A stretch of 64,000 nt of DNA, from assembly GCA_943788645.1 (NCBI GenBank), contig CALSRC010000008.1, positions 106,716-170,715 of the forward strand. The letters are read 5' to 3'. The notes under the pieces are model-generated. The model did no database searches, had not been told where the DNA came from, and saw only the letters and a program-made list of their open reading frames with translations. The position numbers and the translations under genes were made by a program. Positions 26,741-36,800 of the stretch are shown here, piece by piece. The stretch comes from UA16 sp002292325 (GTDB lineage: Bacteria; Bacteroidota; Bacteroidia; Flavobacteriales_D; Sanyastnellaceae). The first letter of the stretch is position 1, and every line of letters starts with the position of its first letter.

Positions 26741-28131
26741 TGCTGTACCTGGAATGTTGTGGTTAAGTTGCCTTGGCTATGCTGAATGACAATGAAATAA
26801 GCTCCCACGGGCCAATCGGATGTTGCACAGGACATGAGGCCGCCATTGGACCGACCTGAAATCATTTTTTGTCCATTGAATGCGAAGACATCGTAGGTCA
26901 AAGGTCCAAAGTCACCCTTCCATTGAAATTGAATGATGTCATTTGCAGGATTTGGAAATGCCACGGCTTCGAGGAGTTCAGGACCTTGATCAACACTTGA
27001 AGCAAACGATTCGTTCCTAAATTCCTTGATGATGTTCGGGCCGCTGCCTGGATAGGACGTGCCATTGAAGGCTACATATACTGATCCGGTGTACGGGTTG
27101 ACAGCCACATCTCGAATTCGTTGGTTAAAGCTCGAGAAATACTGGTCTTCACTTTCCACATTCAAGCCATCTTCTGATAGATGCAAAACGCTTAAGCGCT
27201 CGTATTGGCCTCCCAATCCCCCAAGTACAGACAATAAAATGGAGTTTTCCCATTCTGGTATGGCAACGTGATCATAGTATTCAATGCCATTCACAGCGAT
27301 GCAAGGACTCCAAGCTTTTAGCGGCTCTACCACGTCGTTTTCTTCGCAAAAGTTTTGTTCGGCAGCTGTGTTGCAGTAGCCTTCAACTTGTGGCCATCCA
27401 TAATTGCTCCCCGGTTGAACAATGTTAAATTCGTCGTTGGAGTTTTGACCATGCTCGGAACTGTATATGATGCCATTGGCTCCTAAGGCAAGTCCTTGGC
27501 TGTTGCGGTTGCCATATGTATAGATGTAGGAATCGGGAATTGGATTGTCTTCGGGAATGCTGCCATCCAAGTTGAGTCGGAGCGTCTTGCCTTGAAGAGA
27601 ATTCAAGGATTGAGCCAGCGCAGATGAACCGACATCGCCGGCTGTCATCAAAAGGGTATTATCGGGCAAGACCAATAAACGGCTTCCGTTGTGTATCCCT
27701 CCCGCATCCAGCGTAAGCAAGATTTCCTCGTTGACCAAAGCCTCGCCGTCCCAATCAAAAGAGGCGAGGTATTCTTCACCATTCCAGGACGTTCCGGCGC
27801 AGTATACCAGGTATACCTTGGGTGTTGTTTCCCAGTCAGGGTGCATCGCCATGCCGAGCATTCCAGGTTCTCCGTTTCCGCCATTCATGACGTTTTTTTG
27901 AAGCACGGTGGTGTAACTTCCGGTTGCAGGATCGATTCGAAGTACCTCCCCTTTGCGAGAGGTCATCCAGAGGTGATCATCCGGCCCCCACAGGATCTCC
28001 CAAGGCAATTGCGTGCCAGTTACAAGGTCATATTCAGTCAACGTCGTGTTGCCAATTTCCCATGTGGGTTGAGCGAAAACACGGGTTGGCAAACATGCTA
28101 AAACGATTAAAAGGGCTGGTATGAATTTCAT
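26737..28131 (-). CDS. Secreted PQQ-type sugar dehydrogenase (GSDH family) with T9SS type A tail
   Basis: A 464-residue exported protein. A signal peptide (LLIVLACLPTRVFAQP) precedes a six-bladed glucose/sorbosone dehydrogenase propeller (LPWEILWGPDDHLWMTSR, GMLGMAMHPDW, SSEHGQNSNDEFN, NYGWPQVEGYC). The last 75 residues (FPNPANDIIQFQWKG ... GAYFIVIQHSQG) are a type A sorting tail. The family oxidizes aldoses with PQQ in the periplasm or outside the cell; whether this one binds PQQ is not proven. It is coupled to the TonB receptor gene through ATGA. Confidence 0.9.
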   Translation of the reverse strand: MKFIPALLIVLACLPTRVFAQPTWEIGNTTLTEYDLVTGTQLPWEILWGPDDHLWMTSRKGEVLRIDPATGSYTTVLQKNVMNGGNGEPGMLGMAMHPDWETTPKVYLVYCAGTSWNGEEYLASFDWDGEALVNEEILLTLDAGGIHNGSRLLVLPDNTLLMTAGDVGSSALAQSLNSLQGKTLRLNLDGSIPEDNPIPDSYIYTYGNRNSQGLALGANGIIYSSEHGQNSNDEFNIVQPGSNYGWPQVEGYCNTAAEQNFCEENDVVEPLKAWSPCIAVNGIEYYDHVAIPEWENSILLSVLGGLGGQYERLSVLHLSEDGLNVESEDQYFSSFNQRIRDVAVNPYTGSVYVAFNGTSYPGSGPNIIKEFRNESFASSVDQGPELLEAVAFPNPANDIIQFQWKGDFGPLTYDVFAFNGQKMISGRSNGGLMSCATSDWPVGAYFIVIQHSQGNLTTTFQVQH

Positions 28132-28172
28132 GTCCGAAATTTACACCTAGAATTGATTTAAATTGGCAAACC

Positions 28173-28700
28173 ATGACGGGAACCTCTACATTCAAAAAGG
28201 CCGCTTCGATAGGGGTACTTTTACTCAGCTTTTTTGTTGCCATGGGTCAAGCACCTGACTGGATGTTTGCTTTGGAGGGAACCTATGTGGGCCGATACGA
28301 GGTTCCCGATGCAACAGGGGAGTTGTCCACCGTGGATGCGAGATGGGATGGGAAGCGAAGTGGAAAAGAAGACGGATTCGTGCTTCAAATCTCCCGTGAA
28401 CGCGCGGCTGTAGTGGAAAAGGAAGCTCAAATGTGGGAATGGAACAATGACCTTTCCGTTCTTGATATAATGGCTATCGCAGACGGACAACGTATTTCAA
28501 CCCAATGGTTCGCCGAGGAGTCAGGAATGGCGGTTTTACTCACCAGAGGTGGCAGTGCAAATGGCCAAGCCATCATCGAACGAATGCGCATTGAGCGGCT
28601 TCCCGGTCAACTTCGTGTGCAGCTGCACCACAATTCGGGTGATGGGAATTGGGGTTTGCAGTGGCGCTATGTCCTGGATGATTATCTAGAACAGGACTGA
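28173..28700 (+). CDS. Secreted protein of unknown family
   Basis: A 175-residue protein with a signal peptide (AASIGVLLLSFFVAMGQAP) and a mature part rich in Trp, Gly and charged beta-strand-like segments (LEGTYVGRYEVPDATGELS, DARWDGKRSGKEDGFVLQIS, GNWGLQWRYVLDDY). The pattern suggests a small beta-barrel or lipocalin-like fold, but I recognise no family. It is divergent from the sugar dehydrogenase gene (41 nt apart) and converges on the GH13 lipoprotein gene. No sorting tail is seen. Confidence 0.6.
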   Translation: MTGTSTFKKAASIGVLLLSFFVAMGQAPDWMFALEGTYVGRYEVPDATGELSTVDARWDGKRSGKEDGFVLQISRERAAVVEKEAQMWEWNNDLSVLDIMAIADGQRISTQWFAEESGMAVLLTRGGSANGQAIIERMRIERLPGQLRVQLHHNSGDGNWGLQWRYVLDDYLEQD

Positions 28701-28707
28701 TCCTTGA

Positions 28708-31128
28708 TTAATGCTTCGCAACGGCCAAATTGGGTCGAACGTCGAAGGCCGCACAGCCCCAAGCTTGCAAGGTAGATTGCCCTTCATTCGAAGCACTCAA
28801 CGTGCCGATGAGAGGGGTGAGTGGATCCCCCGTATCCAGTGTGATCTCATATGATTGTCCGGTGGTGTTGATGACCACCCATGTATTCTCACTCAGATAA
28901 GAACGATGAATGGCCAGCAAGCCTGGTGCTAACTCCCGGTATTGGGTTGTTCCATACAGCAAGCTCATGCGTGATTTACGCAGTGAGATCCATTTTTGGG
29001 TCCAATTCCACATCCATGTTTCTTCTGGATTCCACCCATCGAATCTCATCATACGCCGATTGTCAGGGTCATTGCCACCAGCATCAGCAATCTCATCCCC
29101 ATAATAAATGCAAGGGATACCGGGACTCGACATGAGAAATGTCATGAGCCAGCTCATTTTACGGTACCCTATGTTGCCCTTGTGTTGAATGTCACGTGTC
29201 CAACCAGCGAGTTTGGAGTCTTCACTCGGGGCAATTGAGCCGTCTGCTATAGAGGCAAAGCGAGGCCTGTCCTGATTTCCCGTGATATTGCCCATTAAAT
29301 GATGTGATCCATACGTAGCGAGGCTTTGGTTCGCGACGTCAATGAGGCTGGCGATGTCCGCACTGTCTGAAGTGAACGTGCTTACTAGGGCATCGTACAA
29401 ATTGAAATCGAATTGTGCATCCAGCATCCCATTGGAAAGATAGCTTCGAATCAATTCTGGGGAGCCATACGTTTCGCCTATTTGAAAGATGGGAGTGCGC
29501 CCGCGTTCTCGAACCTTACGGGTCAATGTGCGCCAGAAAACTTCAGGTATGTGTTTGGTGGCATCATGACGAAACCCATCGATATCGGTATGTTCGATCC
29601 ACCATGCAGCGCTATCAGTCATCACCTTGTAAACTTCAGGTTTTTCGAGATCAAGGGTTGGCATGAAGGTGTCAAACCAGGTGGTGAGTCGCTGCTCATC
29701 CCACAGTTGGGTGTTCAAGGTACTGTCTTCCAAGTACAGGTTTGTGACCCAGTCTGGATGAGCGATGTAAATGGGATGTTCTTGGTGCACGTGATTCGCT
29801 ACATAATCGATTAAAATATTTTGTTCGTTTTCATGAACAGCATCCACGAGTTCGTTGAAGGTTTCCAATGATCCAAATCGACGGTCGACTCCGGTGGAGG
29901 CGACTGGCCAGTAGCCATGGTAGCCGCTGAACTTGCTGGTAAGTTCGGTGCTAGGATCAGACCAAAACCCCCACGCACCATCTGGGTTCGGCGCAATGGG
30001 ACTGATCCAGATGGTATTGGCTCCCAAAGATTCAATGTATGGAATGGCTTGTTGTACCCCCTGAAGATCGCCGCCAAAGTGATTTGCTTGAGGAAGCACT
30101 GCTGGATCATTGGAAGACCAATCGTTTTTGAGATCACCATTTTTAAACCGATCGACCATCAGGAAATACATGACCATCCCTTGGCGATCAAAACGTGAAA
30201 GTTCATTCCCATCGGTCACAGGGATCCCTGCAGAGAGCGGAATAAGGATCTCTTGGCTTCTTGCTTCGTTGGTGCATGTCCAGATTCGCAGATGCGTACG
30301 ATCCATGTTGTAAGCCGCGGCAGGTATACCCAATTGGAATAAACCGTTGGTATCTGCAACCCCAAACCCATAAATTTCATTTTGCCACCAAGCGTAAAAG
30401 TGCGCTGAAGGCTGAGTTTGTCCAATCAAGATGTTAGGTGACCTTACACCGCGATCCTCCTCAGCTTGTGTCGGCGATACAACTGTCATCTCCAATGGAA
30501 TATCAGCCGCTTGCTTCCCTACTTCTAAAACAGAATTCCACCCGCCGAAACCGTTGGGAACTCTTCTCAGGTTGGCAGGGTCAGGTTGTTCTATGCCGTC
30601 GATGACCAATTGATAAAAATGCACCCCGGGCTCGAGGTTCAGGTCGAGCGTAAATGTTCCATTGTTTTCTTCCATGGCCAGCGGATTGCTCTGCCAATTG
30701 GTAAACGTTCCAATGACATCGACACGCTTGAACGACTCAAACGATGGGACGGTCAACCGCGTCCTTTGCTTCGATGTCTTGAATACAGGGATTTCACTGT
30801 GTGCACCATTTGACCAAAGCTGAAGAAAGCCAATGGATCGTTTGGGCTGTTGAGTTATTCGAATTACCGGTTCATGATCGATGGTGTCCATCTGAAGCAC
30901 ACGGCCATCTTCCCATTTGATGGAATCCAATGGGCGGTGAATGTGTGAGAAATCATGGAGGTATATAACAGCCGTGTCAGCATTGAGTTGGATGGGCATA
31001 AACGGCGTCGTTGCCTCCATTCGCTCGGACATTTCGGTTCTGCATGAGATGAAGCACGAGGAGACGATGATGAACGCCAAGAGCCATGCTGTTGCACGGC
31101 TCTTGGCTTGATGGATGATGGGAAACAT
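28708..31128 (-). CDS. GH13 alpha-amylase/neopullulanase-type lipoprotein
   Basis: An 806-residue lipoprotein (lipobox SSCFISC, Cys about 29). An E-set glycogen-binding module (RVDVIGTFTNWQSNPLAME, HFYQLVIDG) lies at about 130-190, a further beta module to 300, then the TIM barrel. GH13 region I is DYVANHVH (about 438), II GFRHDATKH (nucleophile Asp, about 517), III GETYG (acid Glu, about 550) and IV GNQDRPR (about 615), with Gln where His is usual. It probably degrades alpha-glucan on the outer surface or in the periplasm, as SusA or SusG do. It is the last gene of the minus-strand locus. Confidence 0.93.
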   Translation of the reverse strand: MFPIIHQAKSRATAWLLAFIIVSSCFISCRTEMSERMEATTPFMPIQLNADTAVIYLHDFSHIHRPLDSIKWEDGRVLQMDTIDHEPVIRITQQPKRSIGFLQLWSNGAHSEIPVFKTSKQRTRLTVPSFESFKRVDVIGTFTNWQSNPLAMEENNGTFTLDLNLEPGVHFYQLVIDGIEQPDPANLRRVPNGFGGWNSVLEVGKQAADIPLEMTVVSPTQAEEDRGVRSPNILIGQTQPSAHFYAWWQNEIYGFGVADTNGLFQLGIPAAAYNMDRTHLRIWTCTNEARSQEILIPLSAGIPVTDGNELSRFDRQGMVMYFLMVDRFKNGDLKNDWSSNDPAVLPQANHFGGDLQGVQQAIPYIESLGANTIWISPIAPNPDGAWGFWSDPSTELTSKFSGYHGYWPVASTGVDRRFGSLETFNELVDAVHENEQNILIDYVANHVHQEHPIYIAHPDWVTNLYLEDSTLNTQLWDEQRLTTWFDTFMPTLDLEKPEVYKVMTDSAAWWIEHTDIDGFRHDATKHIPEVFWRTLTRKVRERGRTPIFQIGETYGSPELIRSYLSNGMLDAQFDFNLYDALVSTFTSDSADIASLIDVANQSLATYGSHHLMGNITGNQDRPRFASIADGSIAPSEDSKLAGWTRDIQHKGNIGYRKMSWLMTFLMSSPGIPCIYYGDEIADAGGNDPDNRRMMRFDGWNPEETWMWNWTQKWISLRKSRMSLLYGTTQYRELAPGLLAIHRSYLSENTWVVINTTGQSYEITLDTGDPLTPLIGTLSASNEGQSTLQAWGCAAFDVRPNLAVAKH

Positions 31129-31155
31129 GGATGCGTTTATCGTGGAGCACTCAAT

Positions 31156-32007
31156 TTATTCGCAGTCCAACAGCCCAATGATTTGGAATGGGGGCGGACC
31201 GGGAGGGTAACTGAAACCTTCGCGAACAATGTAATACCAGACTTCTGAAAGTGTTTCGCCTTCTCCAAGCAAGGTGGAAAATAAATCTTCGGGGATGAAG
31301 GTTGTTCTATACTTGCCATCCCCGAGGGACGTCAATTGTAGTTCAGGATATTGCAGCACTTCGGATTCAGGGGCAAATTCATAGCTCGTAAAGTCATCTA
31401 CTTTTGCAAGAATGTACATGTAGCAATCGTCTTCACCCATGTCTTGAAGTCCTTCGTACAGTTCTTCCTTGGTGTTGTCGTATGTAATGCTCAAAAAATC
31501 ATCGGATTGCCGGAGTTCAGGAAATACGCACAATCGTGCTCCGCACAGCTGTGGGATGATGTCGACGTGCATGTCTTCTGACTTGGCCTCGAATGGAAAG
31601 CCATCCACGGGGTATCCATTCTTTAGTTTGGCGAGGCACGAGATTCCACGGGAAAATAGCTGAGGCCCATCCACTCCATAGTATTCCGTTGGCACAAAAG
31701 TCATGGAATATAGTTTTGGACCAATCTTGGTCAATTCCTGATGATCGGCACTGTTATCCCAGTCGCCATTCCCTGCTGAGGGACCGGCAGGATCCCAAGT
31801 CCAGAGGTACAACGTGGTATCTGGAAATGCATCAAGAATCCCAGAGAGACCGTTGTTTTGAATTCCATCCTCACTTTGATTCATGTCGATGAACAGCGTC
31901 ATCTCAGCATTCGCATCGGTGGGTGATGGGAGAATATAAGCCTTTTGTGCCCATGCAGTTCCAGTCAGAAGAAGGCCGAAGGCGATTAAGCAAGTAAACT
32001 TATGCAT
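31156..32007 (-). CDS. Secreted two-module protein of unknown family, in SusE/SusF position
   Basis: A 283-residue protein with a signal peptide (LIAFGLLLTGTAWAQ). The mature part seems to be two related modules: the first (TTLYLWTWDPAG ... LYSMTFVPTEYYG ... SCLAKLKNGYPVDGF) and the second (CYMYILAKVDDF ... KYRTTFIPEDLF ... VWYYIVREGFSYPPG) share the order of strands and a final Gly-Tyr-Pro turn. It lies between a DUF5004-like lipoprotein and a GH13 gene, where SusE/SusF starch-binding proteins usually sit. Glycan binding is inferred from position, not from a recognised domain. It overlaps its neighbour by one base. Confidence 0.6.
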   Translation of the reverse strand: MHKFTCLIAFGLLLTGTAWAQKAYILPSPTDANAEMTLFIDMNQSEDGIQNNGLSGILDAFPDTTLYLWTWDPAGPSAGNGDWDNSADHQELTKIGPKLYSMTFVPTEYYGVDGPQLFSRGISCLAKLKNGYPVDGFPFEAKSEDMHVDIIPQLCGARLCVFPELRQSDDFLSITYDNTKEELYEGLQDMGEDDCYMYILAKVDDFTSYEFAPESEVLQYPELQLTSLGDGKYRTTFIPEDLFSTLLGEGETLSEVWYYIVREGFSYPPGPPPFQIIGLLDCE

Positions 32008-32504
32008 CAGTTCAATCGGTTGAATTCAAATGTGTAAATATTGGTCGGCGTTCCGTTGCAATTTCTGCGGTATTCGATGCTGAATGCTTGATCAAAATCG
32101 CGCACCATGCCTCCCAAATTATAGGAGAGGGTATCGTTGTTTGTGGTTAGCTCCAAGAAGGTAGGGTAGAGGTCGTCATCAAATCCCCAAGTTCCACCTT
32201 CACCGAAGTAATTTTTTCCCAGTTCGATGGCGACAGAGTAGGTCCGGTCTTCGCGAAAGGTGAGCTGCAGAGGAGTAACCGTACCATCCAAATAAAACTC
32301 GCTCAAATCGCGGGTTTCTTTGATCGGACTGTTCAGATCTTGCTGCGTGAAAGCCTGCAATTCCCATGTTCCCAATAAGCCTTTGACTTTATCGAACGGC
32401 TCACCTAAATCGCCATTGGTTTCAGGTTTACATCCGGCAAAGAATGTCCCAAAACCGATGGTGATTATCACCAGGAGCCTCGGTATGTAATGATGTGGAT
32501 TCAT
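32007..32504 (-). CDS. DUF5004-like lipocalin-type lipoprotein
   Basis: A 165-residue lipoprotein. The ATG at 32504 gives MNPHHYIPRLLVIITIGFGT and a lipobox ending FFAGC; the longer frame from 32549 runs into susD. The mature part has the lipocalin-like pattern LLGTWELQAFTQQDLNS, LTFREDRTYSVAIELG and GGTWGFDDDLYPTFLEL, seen in DUF5004 proteins of SusCD loci. It is probably an outer-surface accessory glycan binder; this is inferred from context. Confidence 0.72.
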   Translation of the reverse strand: MNPHHYIPRLLVIITIGFGTFFAGCKPETNGDLGEPFDKVKGLLGTWELQAFTQQDLNSPIKETRDLSEFYLDGTVTPLQLTFREDRTYSVAIELGKNYFGEGGTWGFDDDLYPTFLELTTNNDTLSYNLGGMVRDFDQAFSIEYRRNCNGTPTNIYTFEFNRLN

Positions 32505-32517
32505 TTTTTGTAATGTT

Positions 32518-33882
32518 TTAGAGGCAGCCGCCCTCTTCATTGAGTTCAAAACCTTGAACAGTAGATTCGGTGTTGGAAAACTGAAGGGACATGCCTGGAC
32601 AATCCCATGATGCGCCTCGGATGGAGATGTCTTCGCCCATGACGCCCTGCCTCAAAAGCTGATCCGTCCAGTGACCTTCACAAGCGGTTTCTTTCCGGTA
32701 TTCGTCGCGTGCGGCTTGGATGATTTCATCCGCACTCGCCTCCGAGGTCAAGCTGTTGTTCCCTTCGCCAAATGCACGTGCTCGGATGGCATTGATATCC
32801 GTTATGGCTGTTTCAAGGTTGGTTCCGAGTTCACCAAACGACTCAGCGCGCAGCAAATGGAGCATGGTCAAATGGACGAGAGGCACATTGAAGTATTCTT
32901 TATCGTTGAACCGATTGACCAACGCCCTTGTTCCTGGTGTTAACCAAGCGGATCGTCCGTCGCCACCTCCGGAGAGGCTCATGAAAAATGCGAAGTCTTC
33001 ACTGAACGCAAGTTGGGGGGTGGGGTTGTTGTCAGAACGCAAATTATCTCGGAACCACGAGCTGCGGAAATCGAATGGCATGCTGACAATGCCAAAAATG
33101 GTTTCTGGATTGATCAGTTCGGTGTCGAAACGATCGAGGTCATCATCCAATTCAAATGCGCCAGAACCAATAACTTCGGTGGCATGTGAGGCAGCTTGGG
33201 CATAATCTCCCATCAGGAAATAGACTTGAGCTAGGTAAGCGCGAGCGGCGTGCTGTGTCGCAAAGACTCCGTTTTCAACGGGTAAATTTTGAGCAGCAAA
33301 ATTCAAGTCTTCAATGATTTGTGCGTAAACATCGGCTACTGTCGCTCGGGGCAGTGGATCTTGGGTGGGTGCAATCCGCAGCGGTACGCCGGGGTGGCTA
33401 TTGTCGGCAGTATATCCATAGGGCCGGGCATAGAGTTTAACAGCACCCCAATGGCAGATAGCCCGGATAAACCGTGCCTCGGACTCCAGTCTAATTTGAT
33501 CAGCCGCATCCAAGTCCTCGACAATTTCAAAATTTTTGATGACGACATTCGACCGATAAATGGCGTAGTAAAAATCCGTGTAAATACCACCGTTGATCCC
33601 GGTAAAGAATGTAGTCTCCCGGTTGTATACAGCTGTGAAGTCGAGGCTGTTGTCGGGCGCTCCAAAATTCGGACCTCGCAACTCATTGACGATCTGCACA
33701 CGTCCACCGTAAAGATTGGCTACGACGTCGTAATTGCTGACCAGAAGACGTTGCAAGTCGTCCGCATTCTGAATCGCATCTTCCGCTAGAATGACGTCTC
33801 CCGGTTCAAATTCGAGCAACTTGTCACAAGATGCCAAACCAAAGACCAAACCAGCCGCGATGAATATCGATTGAAATTTCAT
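32518..33882 (-). CDS. susD: SusD/RagB family outer-membrane glycan-binding lipoprotein
   Basis: A 454-residue lipoprotein (lipobox GLASC, Cys about 19, then DKLLEFEPGDVILAED). The SusD TPR-like core holds LESEARFIRAICHWGAVKLYARPYG, GVPLRIAPTQDPLPRATVADV, THAARAYLAQVYFLMGDYAQA and the C-terminal RDEYRKETACEGHWTDQLLRQG block. SusD caps SusC and captures oligosaccharide at the cell surface. It lies 9 nt after susC, in the usual order. By its GH13/GH65 neighbours the substrate is an alpha-glucan. Confidence 0.95.
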   Translation of the reverse strand: MKFQSIFIAAGLVFGLASCDKLLEFEPGDVILAEDAIQNADDLQRLLVSNYDVVANLYGGRVQIVNELRGPNFGAPDNSLDFTAVYNRETTFFTGINGGIYTDFYYAIYRSNVVIKNFEIVEDLDAADQIRLESEARFIRAICHWGAVKLYARPYGYTADNSHPGVPLRIAPTQDPLPRATVADVYAQIIEDLNFAAQNLPVENGVFATQHAARAYLAQVYFLMGDYAQAASHATEVIGSGAFELDDDLDRFDTELINPETIFGIVSMPFDFRSSWFRDNLRSDNNPTPQLAFSEDFAFFMSLSGGGDGRSAWLTPGTRALVNRFNDKEYFNVPLVHLTMLHLLRAESFGELGTNLETAITDINAIRARAFGEGNNSLTSEASADEIIQAARDEYRKETACEGHWTDQLLRQGVMGEDISIRGASWDCPGMSLQFSNTESTVQGFELNEEGGCL

Positions 33883-33891
33883 GATTTCTGA

Positions 33892-36800
33892 TTAAAAATT
33901 GGTTGAAATGGACAGGGTTATGGACCGTTCTTGTGGAGGTGTCAAATAGGTCACATTGGGACTCATATTGCGATCCTGTGCATTTTCAAAATCTCGAACT
34001 ACTTCCGGATCCAAGCCAGGAAAATTCGTAATCGTGAAGACGTTGGTCGCATTCAATGAGATTCGGCAATTTTGAAGGTCACTGTCTTCCGATAGGGGCA
34101 CATTGTATCCCAACGTCAAATTACGCAGCCTCAAATACGAGGCGTCAAAGATGAAGAGGCTCGTATTCCACCAGGGAAATCCAGAGGGCAAGCTGTAGGT
34201 GGTTTCATCCAAGGTGAGGCGAGGATAGGTCGCTACATCTCCTGGTTGTCGCCATCGATCGAGTTTTTCATCGCGCATGTTCCATCCGGTAACGACTCCG
34301 AGTTGTCTTTTTGCAGATGAATCAAAAATTTTGGCTCCAACACTGAATGTAGCAAGTGCACTGAGGTCCCAGTTCCCGTAACGAAAACTGTTGTTGATGC
34401 CACCAATCATATCGGGCAGTCCATCACCGACGTATTTGCGAATGTCATTGTTGTATTCAAATGTTTCATTGCCTTCAAGGTCCAAGTACACAGGAAGTCC
34501 GGTTTCGCTGTCAACGTGGCTGTGTTCGACAAGAAAGAATGACCCGACCGGTTGACCGACGATGACCCGTGAATCGTTTGTTCCTCCACTGACAGCGTCC
34601 GGTGTGTAATTTCCGATGTTGATGAGTTCGTTGTAATTCCGGGCGACATTGAGATCCGTATTCCATTGAAAGGCACCTGTTAGGTTGCGTGATTTAATGG
34701 TTAATTCTACACCTCTGTTGAGGATCGTGCCCACATTGTCCCAGAAATTTGTGAAACCTGTGCTAGCCGGTGTACTGACATTCATCAACACATCCGAAGA
34801 GTATTTGTGGTAAAAGGCAAGCTCCGTTGTGATGCGATCTTCCAAAAGACCCACCTGAAGGCTCGCGTCAATGGTGCGTGACGTTTCCCAACGCAACGTT
34901 GGGTTTTCTGGTTGAATGGGGTACAAAATTGAGTCGCCAGCATAGGTAATACCGTTGTTCGCCGCTGAATACGTTCCAAACCTTGCATAATCAGGCAATG
35001 CTGCATTTCCTGTGAATCCGATGCTGGAACGGAACTTGAGAAAGCTGATTCGTTTGCTTTCGAACCAATCTTCATCTGAAATGACCCATCCGGCGGAAAG
35101 CGAAGGGAAAAATCCATACCGGCTTTCTCGGCCGAACCTCGAGCTGCCATCTATCCGGGCGGTGGCTTGGAAAAAGTAACGGTCTTTGAGGCTATAATTG
35201 ACCCTTCCAAAATATGACAGAAAGCTATGCTGTGAAGGCAGATTAACCTGGGTGTTAACGTTGGCAGCATCTTCTGCGAGGGAATCATTTTCAAATATTG
35301 GACCTTCAACTTGACCATAAAATAAACTGTATCCGTAGCTGTTTGTTTGCTGAAACTCGCTGCCGACCAAAAAGTTCAGTGCTTGCGTGTCGTCAAGTTC
35401 CCATCGATAGTCTGCCGTAGCGCTGTAATTCCAATTCAAGACATAATTGGCGTAGCGATTTGCACTTCCTAATTCTGTCGTAATGGAAAGTGCACCTGGA
35501 TTGAAGACATCTTCTTTCAAGTGCAAGTAATCAAATCCGCCACTCACTTTGAGGTTGAGGTTGGAAATAGGCGAGTAGATCAATTGCGCATTGCTGATGG
35601 ACCGGTCTTCTGTAGTCTTCCATTTTTTGAGTTCGCGGACGGCCACTGGATTTTTCGTTCCACCCCATTCATCAAACCATAAGAAATACTCGCCCGCTTC
35701 GTGTGTCACGTTGCCATTGGCATCGTATTCAGTCTCATCGTATTGAACGGGATAATAGGGCAAGGCATTGGACATTGCATCTCCTAATCCACCAGACCAG
35801 GCTGCATCGATTCGGTTGTTTTCGCCTCGGCTAAAGGACGAACTCAGCAACATTTTCCATTGCTTGTTTGGCGTAAAATCAAGGTTGATCCTTCCGCTTG
35901 TGCGGTCGTAGCTATTGCCCAACAAATAACTCTGGTTGTTGTCTTTGGCGATTCCAGCATATAGGTTGTAGCGGTCGCCACCTTGTCTCATTCCGAAATT
36001 AACGGCATTCTTATTGCCTACTCCGATGGATTCATCGACCCAGTCCGTGTTGGTTTGCAATGCTCTGAGATACGCGTCTTTGCGCGTTTGAGAATCATCC
36101 GATGCGGATGTCATATTGGGAAGCCAAACATATCCCGTTCCCCCATCATTTTCCCAAGCCTCTTGCCGCAACGCGAGGTACGTCTCAGTGTCCATCATGT
36201 TGGGACGTGTAGCAGCTGTGCCGACACCAGCACGGGTGCTAAATTCAAATGAAGTTCCCTTCTTACCTCGTTTTGTGGTGATTAAGATGACGCCGTTGGC
36301 TCCGCGAGAACCATAGATTCCTGTCGCTGCTGCGTCTTTCAGGATTTCAACAGATTCGATGTCATTGGGGTTAATCGCAGCGAGTGGATTGTTGTTCATG
36401 GCTCCTGAGTTGCCTCGCAAGAAATACTCTTGTGTAATGGGTATGCCATCCACCACGTAGAGTGGGTCACCCGCCGCTGATACCGAAGCCACCCCCCGCA
36501 CTCGAATCAAAGAAGGTGCTCCAGCAACTCCAGAGGATTGGCTCACTTGCACACCAGCTGCTTGCCCTTGGAGTGCAGCTTCGAATGATGGTGTTTGGAT
36601 TCCGGTAATTTGTTTTGCGTCCACCTGTACAATGCTTCCTGTGACCTCTTTTTTGCGCTGGACACCGTAACCAACGACGACAACATCTTCGATTAAGACC
36701 GCGTCATCGGCAAGGGTAATGTTCAATGCCATGCCTTGCGTGCCGATGGTGATTTGCTTGGTTTGAGAGAGGTAACCGATGTACGAGAATTGAATGGCAT

